NCBI GenBank assembly: GCA_946406195.1
Contig: CAMJJT010000007.1
Location: 1-64,000, forward strand
Direction of reading: 5' to 3'
From: an uncultured Bacteroidales bacterium
GTDB lineage: Bacteria > Bacteroidota > Bacteroidia > Bacteroidales > Paludibacteraceae
Length of the DNA stretch: 64,000 bases
Position 1 is the first letter of the stretch. Each line of letters starts with the position of its first letter. Under the pieces are notes generated by a model. It was given only the letters and a program-made list of their open reading frames with translations, was not told the DNA's origin and made no database searches. The translations under genes and the position numbers were made by a program. Positions 16,977 through 26,213 of this stretch are shown piece after piece.

Positions 16977-17860
16977 TGGTTACCTCCTTCCCCTGAATTA
17001 GTTGATGAATTGGATCCTCCGCCGTAGTGTTTACGCACGTGGTTGATACCCGTCTGAACAATCGAATAGATGAACACGCCAAACGAGATCGTCGCTGCCG
17101 TCACACCAATGACCGTCGTCACATGGTTGATACCGAAACTATATCCCGGAATCTGACGGATATAAATGATATCATTCGGCTCGATGTAGTAATACTCCGA
17201 GTTGACGATGTCTTTCGAACGCACATCAAACGTCTTAATCGTCGTCACGCCGTTCTTCTCGCGTACCAACTTGATTTCCTTACGGCTGTTGAACTCTCTC
17301 AGGTCTCCAGCCATCGCCAATGCTTCAAAGATCGTCATCTTCTCTTTGTTGATCATGTACCTGCCGCTCTGCGCACCGATGATAGAGAACGAACGATTGA
17401 CAATATTCACCTCGACGGACACACTGCTGTAACCCGGCATCTCTTTGACCAACGTACTCAACTCGGCCTCCAACTTGTGCTTCACTTCACGCAATGTATT
17501 ACCCTTCACGTGCACCTTGCCGATACTCGGAAAATCGATATTTCCCTCATCGTCAATCAAATAGGTGTACAGGTCGTACGAACCGTACGCTCCGCCGGAC
17601 GAACCCATCTGTTGACGCATTTGCGCCGAACTACCACCACCTGCGTTATACATTTTCATCACCTCTTCGTTGGTCGAATAGATATACACATACAAACGGT
17701 CGCCTATTCGCAGCTCGTACTCCTCGAAACTTAAAGTATCTGCGTAACTCGGAATCTGTCTGTCAGGTTCCTGCATATAGTTCACTTTCCGCGCTGTCAC
17801 ACAAGACGCTAACGCAAAGCCAACTATCGCCAAAAATAATATGTTTTTTAGTTTAAACAT
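16973..17860 (-). CDS. Wza-like polysaccharide export lipoprotein (first copy)
   Basis: 295 residues. Signal MFKLKNILFLAIVGFALASC, lipid Cys at 19. Poly_export domain (YELRIGDRLYVYIYS) then an SLBB-like segment (FSIIGAQSGRYMINKEKMTIFEALAMAGD), closely similar to the next gene. It carries a Gly/Ser/Gln-rich insert near residue 80 and an Asn/Ser/Gly tail. Two tandem copies may form a mixed channel or a channel plus adapter (inference). Its start codon lies within a heptamer array shared with the spacer. Confidence 0.88.
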   Translation of the reverse strand: MFKLKNILFLAIVGFALASCVTARKVNYMQEPDRQIPSYADTLSFEEYELRIGDRLYVYIYSTNEEVMKMYNAGGGSSAQMRQQMGSSGGAYGSYDLYTYLIDDEGNIDFPSIGKVHVKGNTLREVKHKLEAELSTLVKEMPGYSSVSVEVNIVNRSFSIIGAQSGRYMINKEKMTIFEALAMAGDLREFNSRKEIKLVREKNGVTTIKTFDVRSKDIVNSEYYYIEPNDIIYIRQIPGYSFGINHVTTVIGVTAATISFGVFIYSIVQTGINHVRKHYGGGSNSSTNSGEGGNQ

Positions 17861-17888
17861 TAAACATTAAACATTAAACATTAAACAC
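17855..17888 (-). repeat. tandem array, 7-base unit (ATGTTTA), spans the Wza-like start codon
   Basis: On the coding strand four to five units of ATGTTTA run through the spacer and into the start codon of the Wza-like gene, so that each unit carries TAATG (stop overlapping start). Confidence 0.85.
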
Positions 17889-18875
17889 TTATCTCTTCTC
17901 ATCCCATCCGAAAGGATGCGGACTTAATGGCAATTTAGCTAACGGATGGTAGTCACCCACCAGACCGATCGGTTCTGAATGACGAATCTGAGCTACCGTC
18001 TCGATGCAAGGACGAGCCTCTGAGATACGGAAACCGTTACCTGCCAAAATCTGCTTGTAACTCTCGGTATGCAACTCCGTAAATCCTGCGCTGAACTCAA
18101 ACTCCTCGCCATCGATACTCAACGTACGATAAGTCCTCTTCTCGCCTTGCACAGCGTTCGCCGGCAAACAGTCTGCATTTATACTAAGGAAATAGCGCAC
18201 GCGCGCACGCTCGAGCTCAAGATAACCCGCCACACGGTCAAAACTCATCACATGGACGATATTCTGCTTCACCGGACCGAAGATCCACTGCAGCATATCG
18301 TAGAAATGCACGCCGATGTTAGTAGCTATACCGCCGGACTTATGCACATCGCCTTTCCATGAACTGTAATACCATTTGCCGCGACTCGTGATATAAGTCA
18401 AATCCACGTCATAAATCTTATCCTTCGGACCGCTCGCCACTTTCTCCTTCAGCGCACGAATCTTGTCGTGTAGACGAAGTTGCAGAATAGTATAAGCTTG
18501 ATGTCCGGTCTCCTTCTCCAACTCCACGAGGTTGTCGATATTATACGGATTCAACACCAACGGCTTCTCGCAAATCACATTACAGCCCAGACGCAGACCG
18601 TAACGAATGAACGCATCGTGCGTGTAGTTCGGCGTACAGATGGACAGCCAATGAAGGGGATTGTCTGTACGCATTTGTTTGGAGCAAAAACGGTCAAACT
18701 GCTCATTCTCAGTAAAGAACGAACAATCAGGAAACGAACTATCCAATCGTCCCACGCTGTCAAACTTGTCATAAGCGACCAACAGGTTATTACCTGTATC
18801 CGCAATCGCTTTAATGTGTCTCGGAGCGATATATCCTGCTGCTCCGATCAACCCAAAATTTAATTTTTTATCCAT
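17889..18875 (-). CDS. Gfo/Idh/MocA-family sugar dehydrogenase (WlbA/WbpB-like)
   Basis: 328 residues. N-terminal Rossmann motif FGLIGAAGYIAPRHIKAI and the EKPLVLNPYNID stretch (EKP motif) of the Gfo/Idh/MocA family; overall most like UDP-N-acetylglucosamine/glucuronate 3-dehydrogenases of the WlbA/WbpB group (KNGV-less, SRGKWYYSSWKGDVHKSGG). It would oxidise a nucleotide sugar for surface polysaccharide assembly. It lies between the Wza-like gene and a deacetylase-like gene in the same run. Confidence 0.85.
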   Translation of the reverse strand: MDKKLNFGLIGAAGYIAPRHIKAIADTGNNLLVAYDKFDSVGRLDSSFPDCSFFTENEQFDRFCSKQMRTDNPLHWLSICTPNYTHDAFIRYGLRLGCNVICEKPLVLNPYNIDNLVELEKETGHQAYTILQLRLHDKIRALKEKVASGPKDKIYDVDLTYITSRGKWYYSSWKGDVHKSGGIATNIGVHFYDMLQWIFGPVKQNIVHVMSFDRVAGYLELERARVRYFLSINADCLPANAVQGEKRTYRTLSIDGEEFEFSAGFTELHTESYKQILAGNGFRISEARPCIETVAQIRHSEPIGLVGDYHPLAKLPLSPHPFGWDEKR

Positions 18876-18886
18876 CTTATTAATTT

Positions 18887-19750
18887 TTATCGACCAATAT
18901 TGGGCGATTTAGTCCATAATATTATACGTTTTATTATATTCTTTGCATTCTGCATGACCAACTCTTTCCACCATGCCGCCTTGTTGTTGGTCCATCGCTG
19001 CGGGTGAGTAGTAATCATCACATGGCTCGGCAGTTTCCCCTGCTCTACCGCATTGATTAGATCCTGCGTCGTGTGCCAAACCAAACCTCTTGCGCTCCAT
19101 TCATCCTGATAGCCTTCTATCTTATCGCGCACACTCACTTTGTAACCATCCCAGCAACGCCCCGTATCCGTAAGGTAGAACACATCGCTAAAATCGGTAT
19201 CCATATACGGCTCGCCGATAATACCGAGCGTCTTGTAGTCATATTTCTGCCAAACATCCTTGCTGTCATACTTACTCGTCGGCGCACCGTGCATACAAAT
19301 TGTCTCCACCGCATAATACTGCCGAAAATACGCCAACCATGTCTGGAAATGACTCCATGCCTTATCAAACTCTCCGCCGCACAGACTCATGTCCTCGTAA
19401 TGATACCCGATCTCATGCCCCAGTTTCGCAATCGCACGCACACTCTCCGGCAAAGACATCGCACTTCCCTTATAACATCCGCTTTCGCCTGTCCGAAAAT
19501 AATAACTTGCTTTCGCTCCCAACGAATGTTCTATCTGCGCCGTCTTCAAACTATTCTCCGGCTTTGCATCCACATCGTGCCGCAAGATTACAAACCGCTT
19601 TTCGTTATTCCGAGATTCTGAACTTTCGTTATTCCGAGATTCCGTAATTACGTAATTACGACAATAATCCGCATAGCAAATCAACTCATAGCCTTGTTTT
19701 TGCAATCCCTCCAACATTGCCCGATATATGTCCAGCGTAAAATCTTTCAA
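18887..19750 (-). CDS. polysaccharide deacetylase-like protein
   Basis: 287 residues from a TTG start at 19750 (KDFTLDIYRAMLEGLQKQGY, a usual opening for this family; no better ATG upstream). The NodB-like fold is suggested by FVILRHDVDAKPENS (metal Asp-Asp type motif) and LGHEIGYHYEDMSL. Probably acts on a glycan or sugar precursor in the polysaccharide pathway. Residues about 31-48 (VITESRNNESSESRNNE) are encoded by an in-frame octamer array (19601-19656) just before the catalytic domain, an insertion that looks like invading spacer DNA. Confidence 0.78.
   Translation of the reverse strand: MKDFTLDIYRAMLEGLQKQGYELICYADYCRNYVITESRNNESSESRNNEKRFVILRHDVDAKPENSLKTAQIEHSLGAKASYYFRTGESGCYKGSAMSLPESVRAIAKLGHEIGYHYEDMSLCGGEFDKAWSHFQTWLAYFRQYYAVETICMHGAPTSKYDSKDVWQKYDYKTLGIIGEPYMDTDFSDVFYLTDTGRCWDGYKVSVRDKIEGYQDEWSARGLVWHTTQDLINAVEQGKLPSHVMITTHPQRWTNNKAAWWKELVMQNAKNIIKRIILWTKSPNIGR
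19601..19656 (-). repeat. in-frame octamer array inside the deacetylase-like gene
   Basis: Seven 8-base units, including an exact 18-base repeat at 19601-19618 and 19625-19642 (offset 24). Encodes the SRNNE repeats. Confidence 0.8.
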
Positions 19751-19787
19751 TTCTTAATTCTTAATTTTTAATTCTTAATTTCGAATA
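19749..19787 (-). repeat. tandem array, 7-base unit (TTAAGAA type), fcl-deacetylase spacer
   Basis: Five heptamers in perfect phase (plus strand TTCTTAA, TTCTTAA, TTTTTAA, TTCTTAA, TTTCGAA) fill the spacer up to the TTG start. Confidence 0.85.
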
Positions 19788-20729
19788 TCATCGTTCGGCA
19801 CGAACGGGATTTTCGAGGAAGTCCTTATAAGCCATCCGGATTCCATCTTCCAATTCGGTCTTATACGTCCACCCTAACTTCGTTGCTTTGCTCACATCCA
19901 ACAGTTTGCGCGGCGTACCATCCGGTCGTGTACTATCCCACTCGATCTCTCCTTCATAACCGATCACTTTCGCCACCAGTTCCGTTAATTCTTTGATGGT
20001 CAACTCCTTGCCTGTTCCGGCATTGACGGTCTCGTTGCCGCTGTAGTTATTCATAAGGAACACACACAGGTTCGCCAAATCATCTACATACAAGAACTCA
20101 CGCAGCGGACTTCCTGTTCCCCAACAAGTCACACTCTTTGCGCCGCTCACTTTCGCCTCATGGAAACGTCTGATCAACGCCGGTAACACATGGCTGTGCT
20201 CCGGATGGTAGTTATCGTTCGGGCCATAGAGGTTCGTCGGCATAACAGAGATGTAATCCGTTCCGTACTGACGGTTCAAAAACTCGCAGTATTTGAGTCC
20301 GCTGATCTTCGCGAGCGCATAAGCCTCGTTGGTCTTCTCCAACTCGCCGGTTAACAAACAACTCTCCGTCATCGGTTGTGGCGCCATACGCGGATAAATG
20401 CAACTGCTGCCCAAGAACTCCAATTTCTTAACGCCGTTCTTCCATGCGGCATGAATAACATTCATCTCCAGAATCATGTTATCGTACATGAAATCCGCTA
20501 ACGCATTCTGGTTCGCCACAATACCGCCCACTTTAGCAGCTGCAAGGAACACATACTCAGGCTTCTCTTCTGCAAAGAACTTCTCCACAGCCTCTTGACG
20601 ACACAGATCCAATTCTTTGTGTGTCCGTGTCACGATATTCGTGTATCCCTGCCGTTGCAGTTCCCGTACAATCGCAGATCCCACCATTCCCCGGTGTCCT
20701 GCTACATATATTTTACTATTCTTTTCCAT
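19788..20729 (-). CDS. fcl: GDP-L-fucose synthase
   Basis: 313 residues from the ATG at 20729. [15 protein letters not shown] nucleotide-binding loop near residue 9, [13 protein letters not shown], and the family [23 protein letters not shown] signature. Epimerises and reduces GDP-4-keto-6-deoxymannose to GDP-L-fucose using NADPH. It follows gmd, the preceding step. A TTG start six bases upstream is possible but lies in the heptamer array, so the ATG is preferred. Confidence 0.95.
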   Translation of the reverse strand: MEKNSKIYVAGHRGMVGSAIVRELQRQGYTNIVTRTHKELDLCRQEAVEKFFAEEKPEYVFLAAAKVGGIVANQNALADFMYDNMILEMNVIHAAWKNGVKKLEFLGSSCIYPRMAPQPMTESCLLTGELEKTNEAYALAKISGLKYCEFLNRQYGTDYISVMPTNLYGPNDNYHPEHSHVLPALIRRFHEAKVSGAKSVTCWGTGSPLREFLYVDDLANLCVFLMNNYSGNETVNAGTGKELTIKELTELVAKVIGYEGEIEWDSTRPDGTPRKLLDVSKATKLGWTYKTELEDGIRMAYKDFLENPVRAER

Positions 20730-20819
20730 TCTCAATTCTCAATTCTCAATTATCAATTGTCAATTCTCAATTATCAATTGTCAATTCTCAATTATCAATT
20801 GTCAATTCTCAATTATCAA
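20729..20819 (-). repeat. thirteen-unit heptamer array, gmd-fcl spacer
   Basis: Thirteen consecutive 7-base units (TTCTCAA, TTATCAA, TTGTCAA) in perfect phase, with a 21-base higher-order order repeated three times. The array begins on the fcl start codon. Plus-strand frames across it encode SIINCQF-type peptides and are not genes. Confidence 0.92.
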
Positions 20820-20827
20820 CTACATTC

Positions 20828-20915
20828 CCACCTTCCTTCCACCTTCCTCCAATGGATGCTCAATGGATGCTCAATGGGTGCTCATCGTATGCTCACTATG
20901 ATCTCAACGGCACGT
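20828..20915. repeat. eleven-base tandem array, gmd-fcl spacer
   Basis: Eight 11-base units, from CCACCTTCCTT through CAATGGATGCT (two exact copies) to CATCGTATGCT and CACTATGATCT, drifting stepwise. It differs in period from the adjoining heptamer array. Confidence 0.8.
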
Positions 20916-20937
20916 TACCATGACGATAAGCCGATAT

Positions 20938-22032
20938 TTACTTGTCTATTCCCTTCTCTAAAAACTCCGCCAAGTTCACCTTGCGTATCTCCGCAGCGGC
21001 ATCATCGGCAGCCACTTTCTTCATATCGTGCGCCACCATGAGTTCTACAAGTTGCTCAAAACTGGTGGTCTGCGGGTTCCAACCCAACTCTCTCTTAGCT
21101 TTACTTGGATCGCCCAACAAATTCACAACATCCGTCGGACGATAGAAATCCGGACTTACCGCCACAACCACATCGCCGGTTTTAACGTTAACTCCCTTCT
21201 CCTCTATTCCTTCACCTTCCCAACGGAGCTCGATACCTGCGTGCTTGAACGCCAAGGTAGCGAACTCACGCACGCTGTGCTGCACACCGGTCGCAATCAC
21301 GAAATCCTCCGGCGTCTTATGCTGCAAGATCAACCACATGCACTCGACATAATCTTTGGCATATCCCCAGTCGCGCAAACTGTCCAGATTACCCAAATAC
21401 AGACATTTCTGTTTGCCCTGCGCGATACGTGCTGCTGCGAGTGTGATCTTCCTTGTCACAAACGTCTCGCCGCGGCGCTCGCTCTCATGATTAAAGAGAA
21501 TTCCCGAGCAGCAAAACATATCGTACGCCTCGCGGTACTCCTTGATAATCCAATATCCATACAGTTTCGCCACCGCGTACGGGCTATACGGATGGAACGG
21601 CGTCGTCTCGCTCTGTGGCACTTCCTCTACTTTGCCGTACAACTCACTTGTCGAAGCCTGATAGATCTTACAACTCTTCTCCAAATGGTTCGTACGCACA
21701 GCCTCCAAGATACGCAGCACGCCTACGGCATCTACATCTGCCGTGAACTCCGGTGCATCAAAACTCACCTGCACATGGCTCTGCGCAGCTAAGTTATAGA
21801 TCTCATCCGGCTGCACTTTGCCGACCAACTTCACTAGCGACATCGAGTCGCTCATATCGGCATAGTGCAAGTGAAAATGAGGCGTGCCCTCCAAGTGAGC
21901 AATACGCTCTCGATAATCAACTGAACTACGACGGATAATACCGTGCACCTCATATCCTTTACCCAATAAAAACTCCGACAGATAACTTCCGTCCTGTCCT
22001 GTTACACCTGTTATTAAAGCAATTTTAGCCAT
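20938..22032 (-). CDS. gmd: GDP-mannose 4,6-dehydratase
   Basis: 364 residues. [15 protein letters not shown] (TGxxGxxG) at the N-terminus, [10 protein letters not shown], and [13 protein letters not shown] with the catalytic Tyr-x-x-x-Lys. Converts GDP-mannose to GDP-4-keto-6-deoxymannose for fucose-containing surface polysaccharide. First gene of the eleven-gene minus-strand run; promoter at 22052-22083 with a leader of about 15 bases. Confidence 0.96.
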   Translation of the reverse strand: MAKIALITGVTGQDGSYLSEFLLGKGYEVHGIIRRSSVDYRERIAHLEGTPHFHLHYADMSDSMSLVKLVGKVQPDEIYNLAAQSHVQVSFDAPEFTADVDAVGVLRILEAVRTNHLEKSCKIYQASTSELYGKVEEVPQSETTPFHPYSPYAVAKLYGYWIIKEYREAYDMFCCSGILFNHESERRGETFVTRKITLAAARIAQGKQKCLYLGNLDSLRDWGYAKDYVECMWLILQHKTPEDFVIATGVQHSVREFATLAFKHAGIELRWEGEGIEEKGVNVKTGDVVVAVSPDFYRPTDVVNLLGDPSKAKRELGWNPQTTSFEQLVELMVAHDMKKVAADDAAAEIRKVNLAEFLEKGIDK

Positions 22033-22051
22033 ATTTACTCAAATTAGCGTG

Positions 22052-22083
22052 CAAAGGTAATACTTTTTTTTGATATACGCAAG
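22052..22083 (-). promoter_or_regulatory. promoter of the gmd polysaccharide run
   Basis: Minus strand: CTTG (22080-22083), 20 bases, TACCTTTG (22052-22059). The -33 region is a TTGCGTATATCAA variant of the recurrent palindrome, preceded by alternating CGCGCG and an A-tract, as at 37974-38025. Confidence 0.82.
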
Positions 22084-22139
22084 CACGCGCGTGTTTTTTT
22101 TCAAAAAATAAAACTTTATATAGAAAATAGCCCTCTCCA

Positions 22140-22171
22140 TTTGCAAATATAAAATATTTGTTGTACCTTTG
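22140..22171 (+). promoter_or_regulatory. promoter of pheT
   Basis: TTTG (22140-22143), 20 bases, TACCTTTG (22164-22171). Divergent from the gmd promoter. Confidence 0.85.
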
Positions 22172-22198
22172 CATGAAATTTGCAAATTAACAAAAATC

Positions 22199-24676
22199 AT
22201 GAATATTTCGTATAATTGGTTAAAACGCTACATTGCGTTGAAAGATGATGCAGAGACAGTAGCAAAAATCTTAACTTCCATCGGTCTGGAGGTAGGAACC
22301 GTGGAAGAGAAAGAAACAATCCGTGGTGGGCTGAAAGGACTTGTTGTAGGCGAAGTGCTGACCTGTGAACCCCACCCTAATTCCGACCACTTGCACATTA
22401 CCAAAGTGAATATCGGTGAGGCAGAACCGCTGCCGATTGTCTGCGGCGCACCGAACGTAGCTGCCGGACAGAAAGTCATCGTCGCTACTATCGGAACCGT
22501 GCTCTATGACGGCGATCAGTCCTTTACCATCAAGAAAGGCAAACTGCGCGGCGAGGACTCCTTCGGTATGATCTGTGCCGAAGATGAGATCGGTGTGGGC
22601 ACCGACCATGCAGGTATCATCGTCCTGCCTGCTGACACACCGGTCGGCATGAAAGCGGCGGACTACTACCACATTGAGAATGACACAATCATCGAGGTGG
22701 ATATAACGCCGAACCGTTCAGACGCAGCTTCTCATTTCGGTGTAGCGCGCGACCTCTACGCTTACTACAAAGCGCACGGACAAGACATCGCCCTCACGAA
22801 ACCTTCTGTGGACGAGTTCAAATCGGATGTCAACGAATCGCCTGTCTCCGTCATTGTTGAAGCGCCGGACGCAGCCCCGCGTTATTCCGGCGTGTACATC
22901 AAAGGTGTGGAAGTAAAAGAATCGCCGGAATGGTTGAAAAACAGCCTGCTCTCCATCGGTCTTCGTCCGATTAACAACGTCGTGGACGTCACAAACTTCG
23001 TGCTGCATGAGATGGGTCAAGCGCTCCATGCCTTCGATGCCGACAAGATCAAAGGCAACGAGATCCATGTCCGCTACGCACGCCAAGGTGAGAAATTCGT
23101 TACCCTCGATGGTGTAGAACGTGAAATGGACGCACGCGACCTCATGATCGCCAACAAAGAAGAGGCCATGTGTATTGCCGGTGTCTTCGGAGGACTCGAA
23201 AGCGGTGTGACCGAAAACACCAAGAACATCTTCTTGGAATCCGCTTACTTCGACCCAGTCACCATCCGCAAAACGAGTCGTCGCCACCAGCTCCAAACCG
23301 ATGCTTCATTCCGCTACGAGCGTGGTTGTGACCCCTGCAACACGATTTATGTTTTGAAACGTGCTGCAATGCTTATCCAAGAGTTAGCCGGAGGAGAGTT
23401 TGTCGGAACTATACATGACAATATTGCAAGTCAGGAGTTACTTAAACCCTGGTCTGTTACTATTGATATCAATCGCGTCAACTCGCTCATCGGTAAAGCC
23501 ATCGGTGAGGACACCATCGAAACGATCCTCCGCGCATTGGAGATCAATATCGTCGCCAAGCTTGGCGACTCTTGGCAGTTGGAAGTTCCCCGCTACCGTG
23601 TGGACGTACAGCGCGAGTGCGACGTGGTGGAAGACATCCTTCGTATCTACGGCTACGACAACATTGAGTTCCCGGAGAAACTGAACACCAGCCTCGCGTA
23701 TGGCGTCAAACCCGACCCCGAGAAACTGCGTCGCCGCATTGCGGAGCAACTCACCGCACAGGGTTTCAACGAGATCCTCAATAACTCGCTGACCAAAGTG
23801 TCGTACTACGAACCTTTGACCCAACTGACACTCGACACCTGCGTAAAGATCATGAACCCCTTGAGCCAAGATCTGGGCGTCATGCGTCAGACCTTGCTCT
23901 TCGGCGGACTCGAGTCCATCGCTCGTAACGCGAACCGCAAGAACAGCGACCTCAAGTTCTACGAATTCGGTAACTGCTATCACTATAAAGCAAATCCTGC
24001 TGCCCGTGAGCACAACCCCGAGAACTCGCTCGTCGAGTATTCCGAGGAACCGCATATCGGTCTTTGGCTCACCGGTAATAAAACCGCACAGACTTGGGTG
24101 CGCAAAGAAGAGAAAACCACGTTCTACCAGCTCCGCGCATATGTGAACAATATCCTCGTGCGTCTCGGAGTCGATCTCTTCAAAACGACCGTAGAGCGTC
24201 TGGAGAACGAACTCTTCTCCGATGGTCTCGTCCTCAAAGCCGCTAACGGCAAGGCGCTTGGCTACATCGGCATCGTCAACCGCAAGCAACTCAAAGCCTT
24301 TGACATCGACCAGGAAGTCTATTATGCAGACCTCGACTGGAACCAACTCTTGAAACAAAACAAGCAATACAAAGCAGTTATCAACGACCTTCCCAAATAT
24401 CCTGAGGTGAAACGTGACTTTGCGCTGCTCGTGGACAAATCCGTTGAGTTCGCAGACCTCGCACGTGCTGCTTTTGGCACCGAGAAGAAACTGCTCAAGA
24501 ACGTCTATCTCTTTGATGTCTATGAGGGCAAGAACCTCGAAGCAGGCAAGAAATCTTATGCCCTTTCCTTCATCCTTCAGGATGCAGAGAACACCCTCAA
24601 AGATACCCAAATTGAGAATATTATGAACCGGCTGAAGGCCACATTCGAAGAGAAATTCAATGCTACCCTCCGCTGA
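22199..24676 (+). CDS. pheT: phenylalanine--tRNA ligase beta subunit
   Basis: 825 residues from the ATG at 22199 (MNISYNWLKRYIAL). Domains in order: B1 with EMAP-type tRNA-binding fold (about 40-150; HPNSDHLHITKVN, VCGAPNV), B3/B4, B5, catalytic-like core, and the C-terminal FDX-ACB anticodon-binding domain (YPEVKRDFALLVDKSVEF). A frame beginning at 22169 starts on bases of the -7 element and is rejected. The alpha subunit gene is not in the window. prfC overlaps its 3' end by 17 bases. Confidence 0.96.
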   Translation: MNISYNWLKRYIALKDDAETVAKILTSIGLEVGTVEEKETIRGGLKGLVVGEVLTCEPHPNSDHLHITKVNIGEAEPLPIVCGAPNVAAGQKVIVATIGTVLYDGDQSFTIKKGKLRGEDSFGMICAEDEIGVGTDHAGIIVLPADTPVGMKAADYYHIENDTIIEVDITPNRSDAASHFGVARDLYAYYKAHGQDIALTKPSVDEFKSDVNESPVSVIVEAPDAAPRYSGVYIKGVEVKESPEWLKNSLLSIGLRPINNVVDVTNFVLHEMGQALHAFDADKIKGNEIHVRYARQGEKFVTLDGVEREMDARDLMIANKEEAMCIAGVFGGLESGVTENTKNIFLESAYFDPVTIRKTSRRHQLQTDASFRYERGCDPCNTIYVLKRAAMLIQELAGGEFVGTIHDNIASQELLKPWSVTIDINRVNSLIGKAIGEDTIETILRALEINIVAKLGDSWQLEVPRYRVDVQRECDVVEDILRIYGYDNIEFPEKLNTSLAYGVKPDPEKLRRRIAEQLTAQGFNEILNNSLTKVSYYEPLTQLTLDTCVKIMNPLSQDLGVMRQTLLFGGLESIARNANRKNSDLKFYEFGNCYHYKANPAAREHNPENSLVEYSEEPHIGLWLTGNKTAQTWVRKEEKTTFYQLRAYVNNILVRLGVDLFKTTVERLENELFSDGLVLKAANGKALGYIGIVNRKQLKAFDIDQEVYYADLDWNQLLKQNKQYKAVINDLPKYPEVKRDFALLVDKSVEFADLARAAFGTEKKLLKNVYLFDVYEGKNLEAGKKSYALSFILQDAENTLKDTQIENIMNRLKATFEEKFNATLR

Positions 24677-26156
24677 TCAAAACGAAATATTAAAACGTCG
24701 CACTTTTGCGATCATCTCGCACCCGGATGCCGGTAAGACGACTTTGACCGAGAAACTCCTGCTCTACGGAGGTGCTATTCACGTCGCCGGAGCAGTCAAG
24801 TCCAATAAGATCCGCAAAACCGCCACTTCGGATTGGATGGAGATTGAGAAACAACGTGGTATTTCCGTAGCAACGTCCGTCATGGGCTTTGACTACGCAG
24901 ATCATCACATCAACATCCTCGACACACCGGGTCACCAGGACTTTGCGGAAGACACCTTCCGTACGCTTTCTGCCGTGGACTCAGCCATCGTCGTCATCGA
25001 CTCCGCCAAAGGTGTCGAAGCACAGACACGCCGACTCATGGAAGTGTGCCGAATGCGCAAAACACCCGTCATGGTTTTCATGAACAAGATGGACCGCGAG
25101 GGTAAAGATCCGTTCGATCTCATGGACGAAGCGGAGAAAGAACTCGGTATTCATTGCACGCCCGTAACATGGGCGAACGGACAAGGGCTGAAATTCGAGT
25201 CCGTCTTCGCACTCAATAATCGTCCGTCAGGACTTACTCCGAAACTGGAAGAAGACCTCGAAATGATTGATGGCGTCTATCCCGAGTTTGACAAAGAGGC
25301 ATACCTGCGCGGCGACCTCGCACCGGTCTTCTTTGGCTCGGCATACAAGACCATCGGCGTGCAAGAACTCCTTGATTTTCTCGTAGAAAACGCACCCTCG
25401 CCTCTTCCTGTTACCGCCGAAGAGCGCACCGTTGAACCGATGGAAGATAAGTTCACAGCGTTCTGCTTTAAGATCCATGCGAACATGGATCCGAACCACC
25501 GCTCGTGTATCGCGTTCTTCAAGATCTGCTCCGGTAAGTTCCTGCGCAACACCTATTATTATCACGTGCGCAAGGACCAGCAGATGCGTTTTGCCGCTCC
25601 GACCTGCTTCATGGCGCAAAAGAAAGAGACCGTCGATGAAGCGTTTGCAGGAGATGTGGTGGGTCTGCCCGATACCGGTAACTTCAAGATCGGAGACACG
25701 CTCACCGCAGGTGAACACTTGCATTTCAAGGGTCTGCCGTCCTTCTCGCCGGAGATGTTCAAATACATTGACAACGCCGATCCGATGAAGCAAAAACAAC
25801 TTGACAAGGGTATCAACCAACTCATGGACGAAGGTGTGGCGCAGCTCTTTGTGAGCCAGCTCAACGGTCGTAAGATCATCGGAACGGTGGGACAACTTCA
25901 GTTCGAGGTCATCCAATACCGCCTTGAGCACGAGTACCAAGCCAAGTGCAAATGGCAACCGCTCCAGATGTACAAAGCCTGCTGGATCGAGTCCGACGAT
26001 GATGCCGAACTCGATATGTTCAAGAAACGCAAAGCGCAGTATATGGCTACGGACAAAGAAGGCCGCGACGTCTTCATGGCGGACTCCGCGTACGTCCTCT
26101 CCATGGCGCAACAGGACTACAAACACATCACCTTCCATTTCACCTCGGAATTCTAG
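24660..26156 (+). CDS. prfC: peptide chain release factor 3
   Basis: 498 residues. GTPase of the EF-G/RF3 group: P-loop SHPDAGKT near residue 20, switch motif RGISVATSVMGFDY, DTPGHQDF, and NKMD. RF3 recycles RF1/RF2 after termination. Somewhat shorter than the enterobacterial protein (529) but with no visible lost motif. It overlaps pheT by 17 bases, implying translational coupling. Confidence 0.95.
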   Translation: MLPSADQNEILKRRTFAIISHPDAGKTTLTEKLLLYGGAIHVAGAVKSNKIRKTATSDWMEIEKQRGISVATSVMGFDYADHHINILDTPGHQDFAEDTFRTLSAVDSAIVVIDSAKGVEAQTRRLMEVCRMRKTPVMVFMNKMDREGKDPFDLMDEAEKELGIHCTPVTWANGQGLKFESVFALNNRPSGLTPKLEEDLEMIDGVYPEFDKEAYLRGDLAPVFFGSAYKTIGVQELLDFLVENAPSPLPVTAEERTVEPMEDKFTAFCFKIHANMDPNHRSCIAFFKICSGKFLRNTYYYHVRKDQQMRFAAPTCFMAQKKETVDEAFAGDVVGLPDTGNFKIGDTLTAGEHLHFKGLPSFSPEMFKYIDNADPMKQKQLDKGINQLMDEGVAQLFVSQLNGRKIIGTVGQLQFEVIQYRLEHEYQAKCKWQPLQMYKACWIESDDDAELDMFKKRKAQYMATDKEGRDVFMADSAYVLSMAQQDYKHITFHFTSEF

Positions 26157-26199
26157 AATACTAGAGAGACTAGAGAGACTAGAGAGACTAGTAAATAAC
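26157..26199 (+). repeat. tandem array, 9-base unit (TAGAGAGAC), prfC-transporter spacer
   Basis: Three exact copies of TAGAGAGAC flanked by degenerate copies (TAGAATAC before, TAGTAAATA after). The array begins on the prfC stop codon. Confidence 0.88.
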
Positions 26200-26213
26200 A
26201 AAAACAAATCAAT

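Noticed and set aside
20729..20819. CRISPR-like appearance of the 13-unit array
   Set aside because: Units are contiguous 7-mers without unique spacers, and there are no cas genes in the window.
20595..21041. plus-strand frames encoding repeated SIINCQF/NYQLSIL peptides
   Set aside because: These are translations of the non-coding heptamer array between gmd and fcl.
22169..22198. ten extra N-terminal residues for PheT
   Set aside because: The TTG codon consists of bases of the -7 promoter element; the same argument applies to the long frames at 47773 and 48453.
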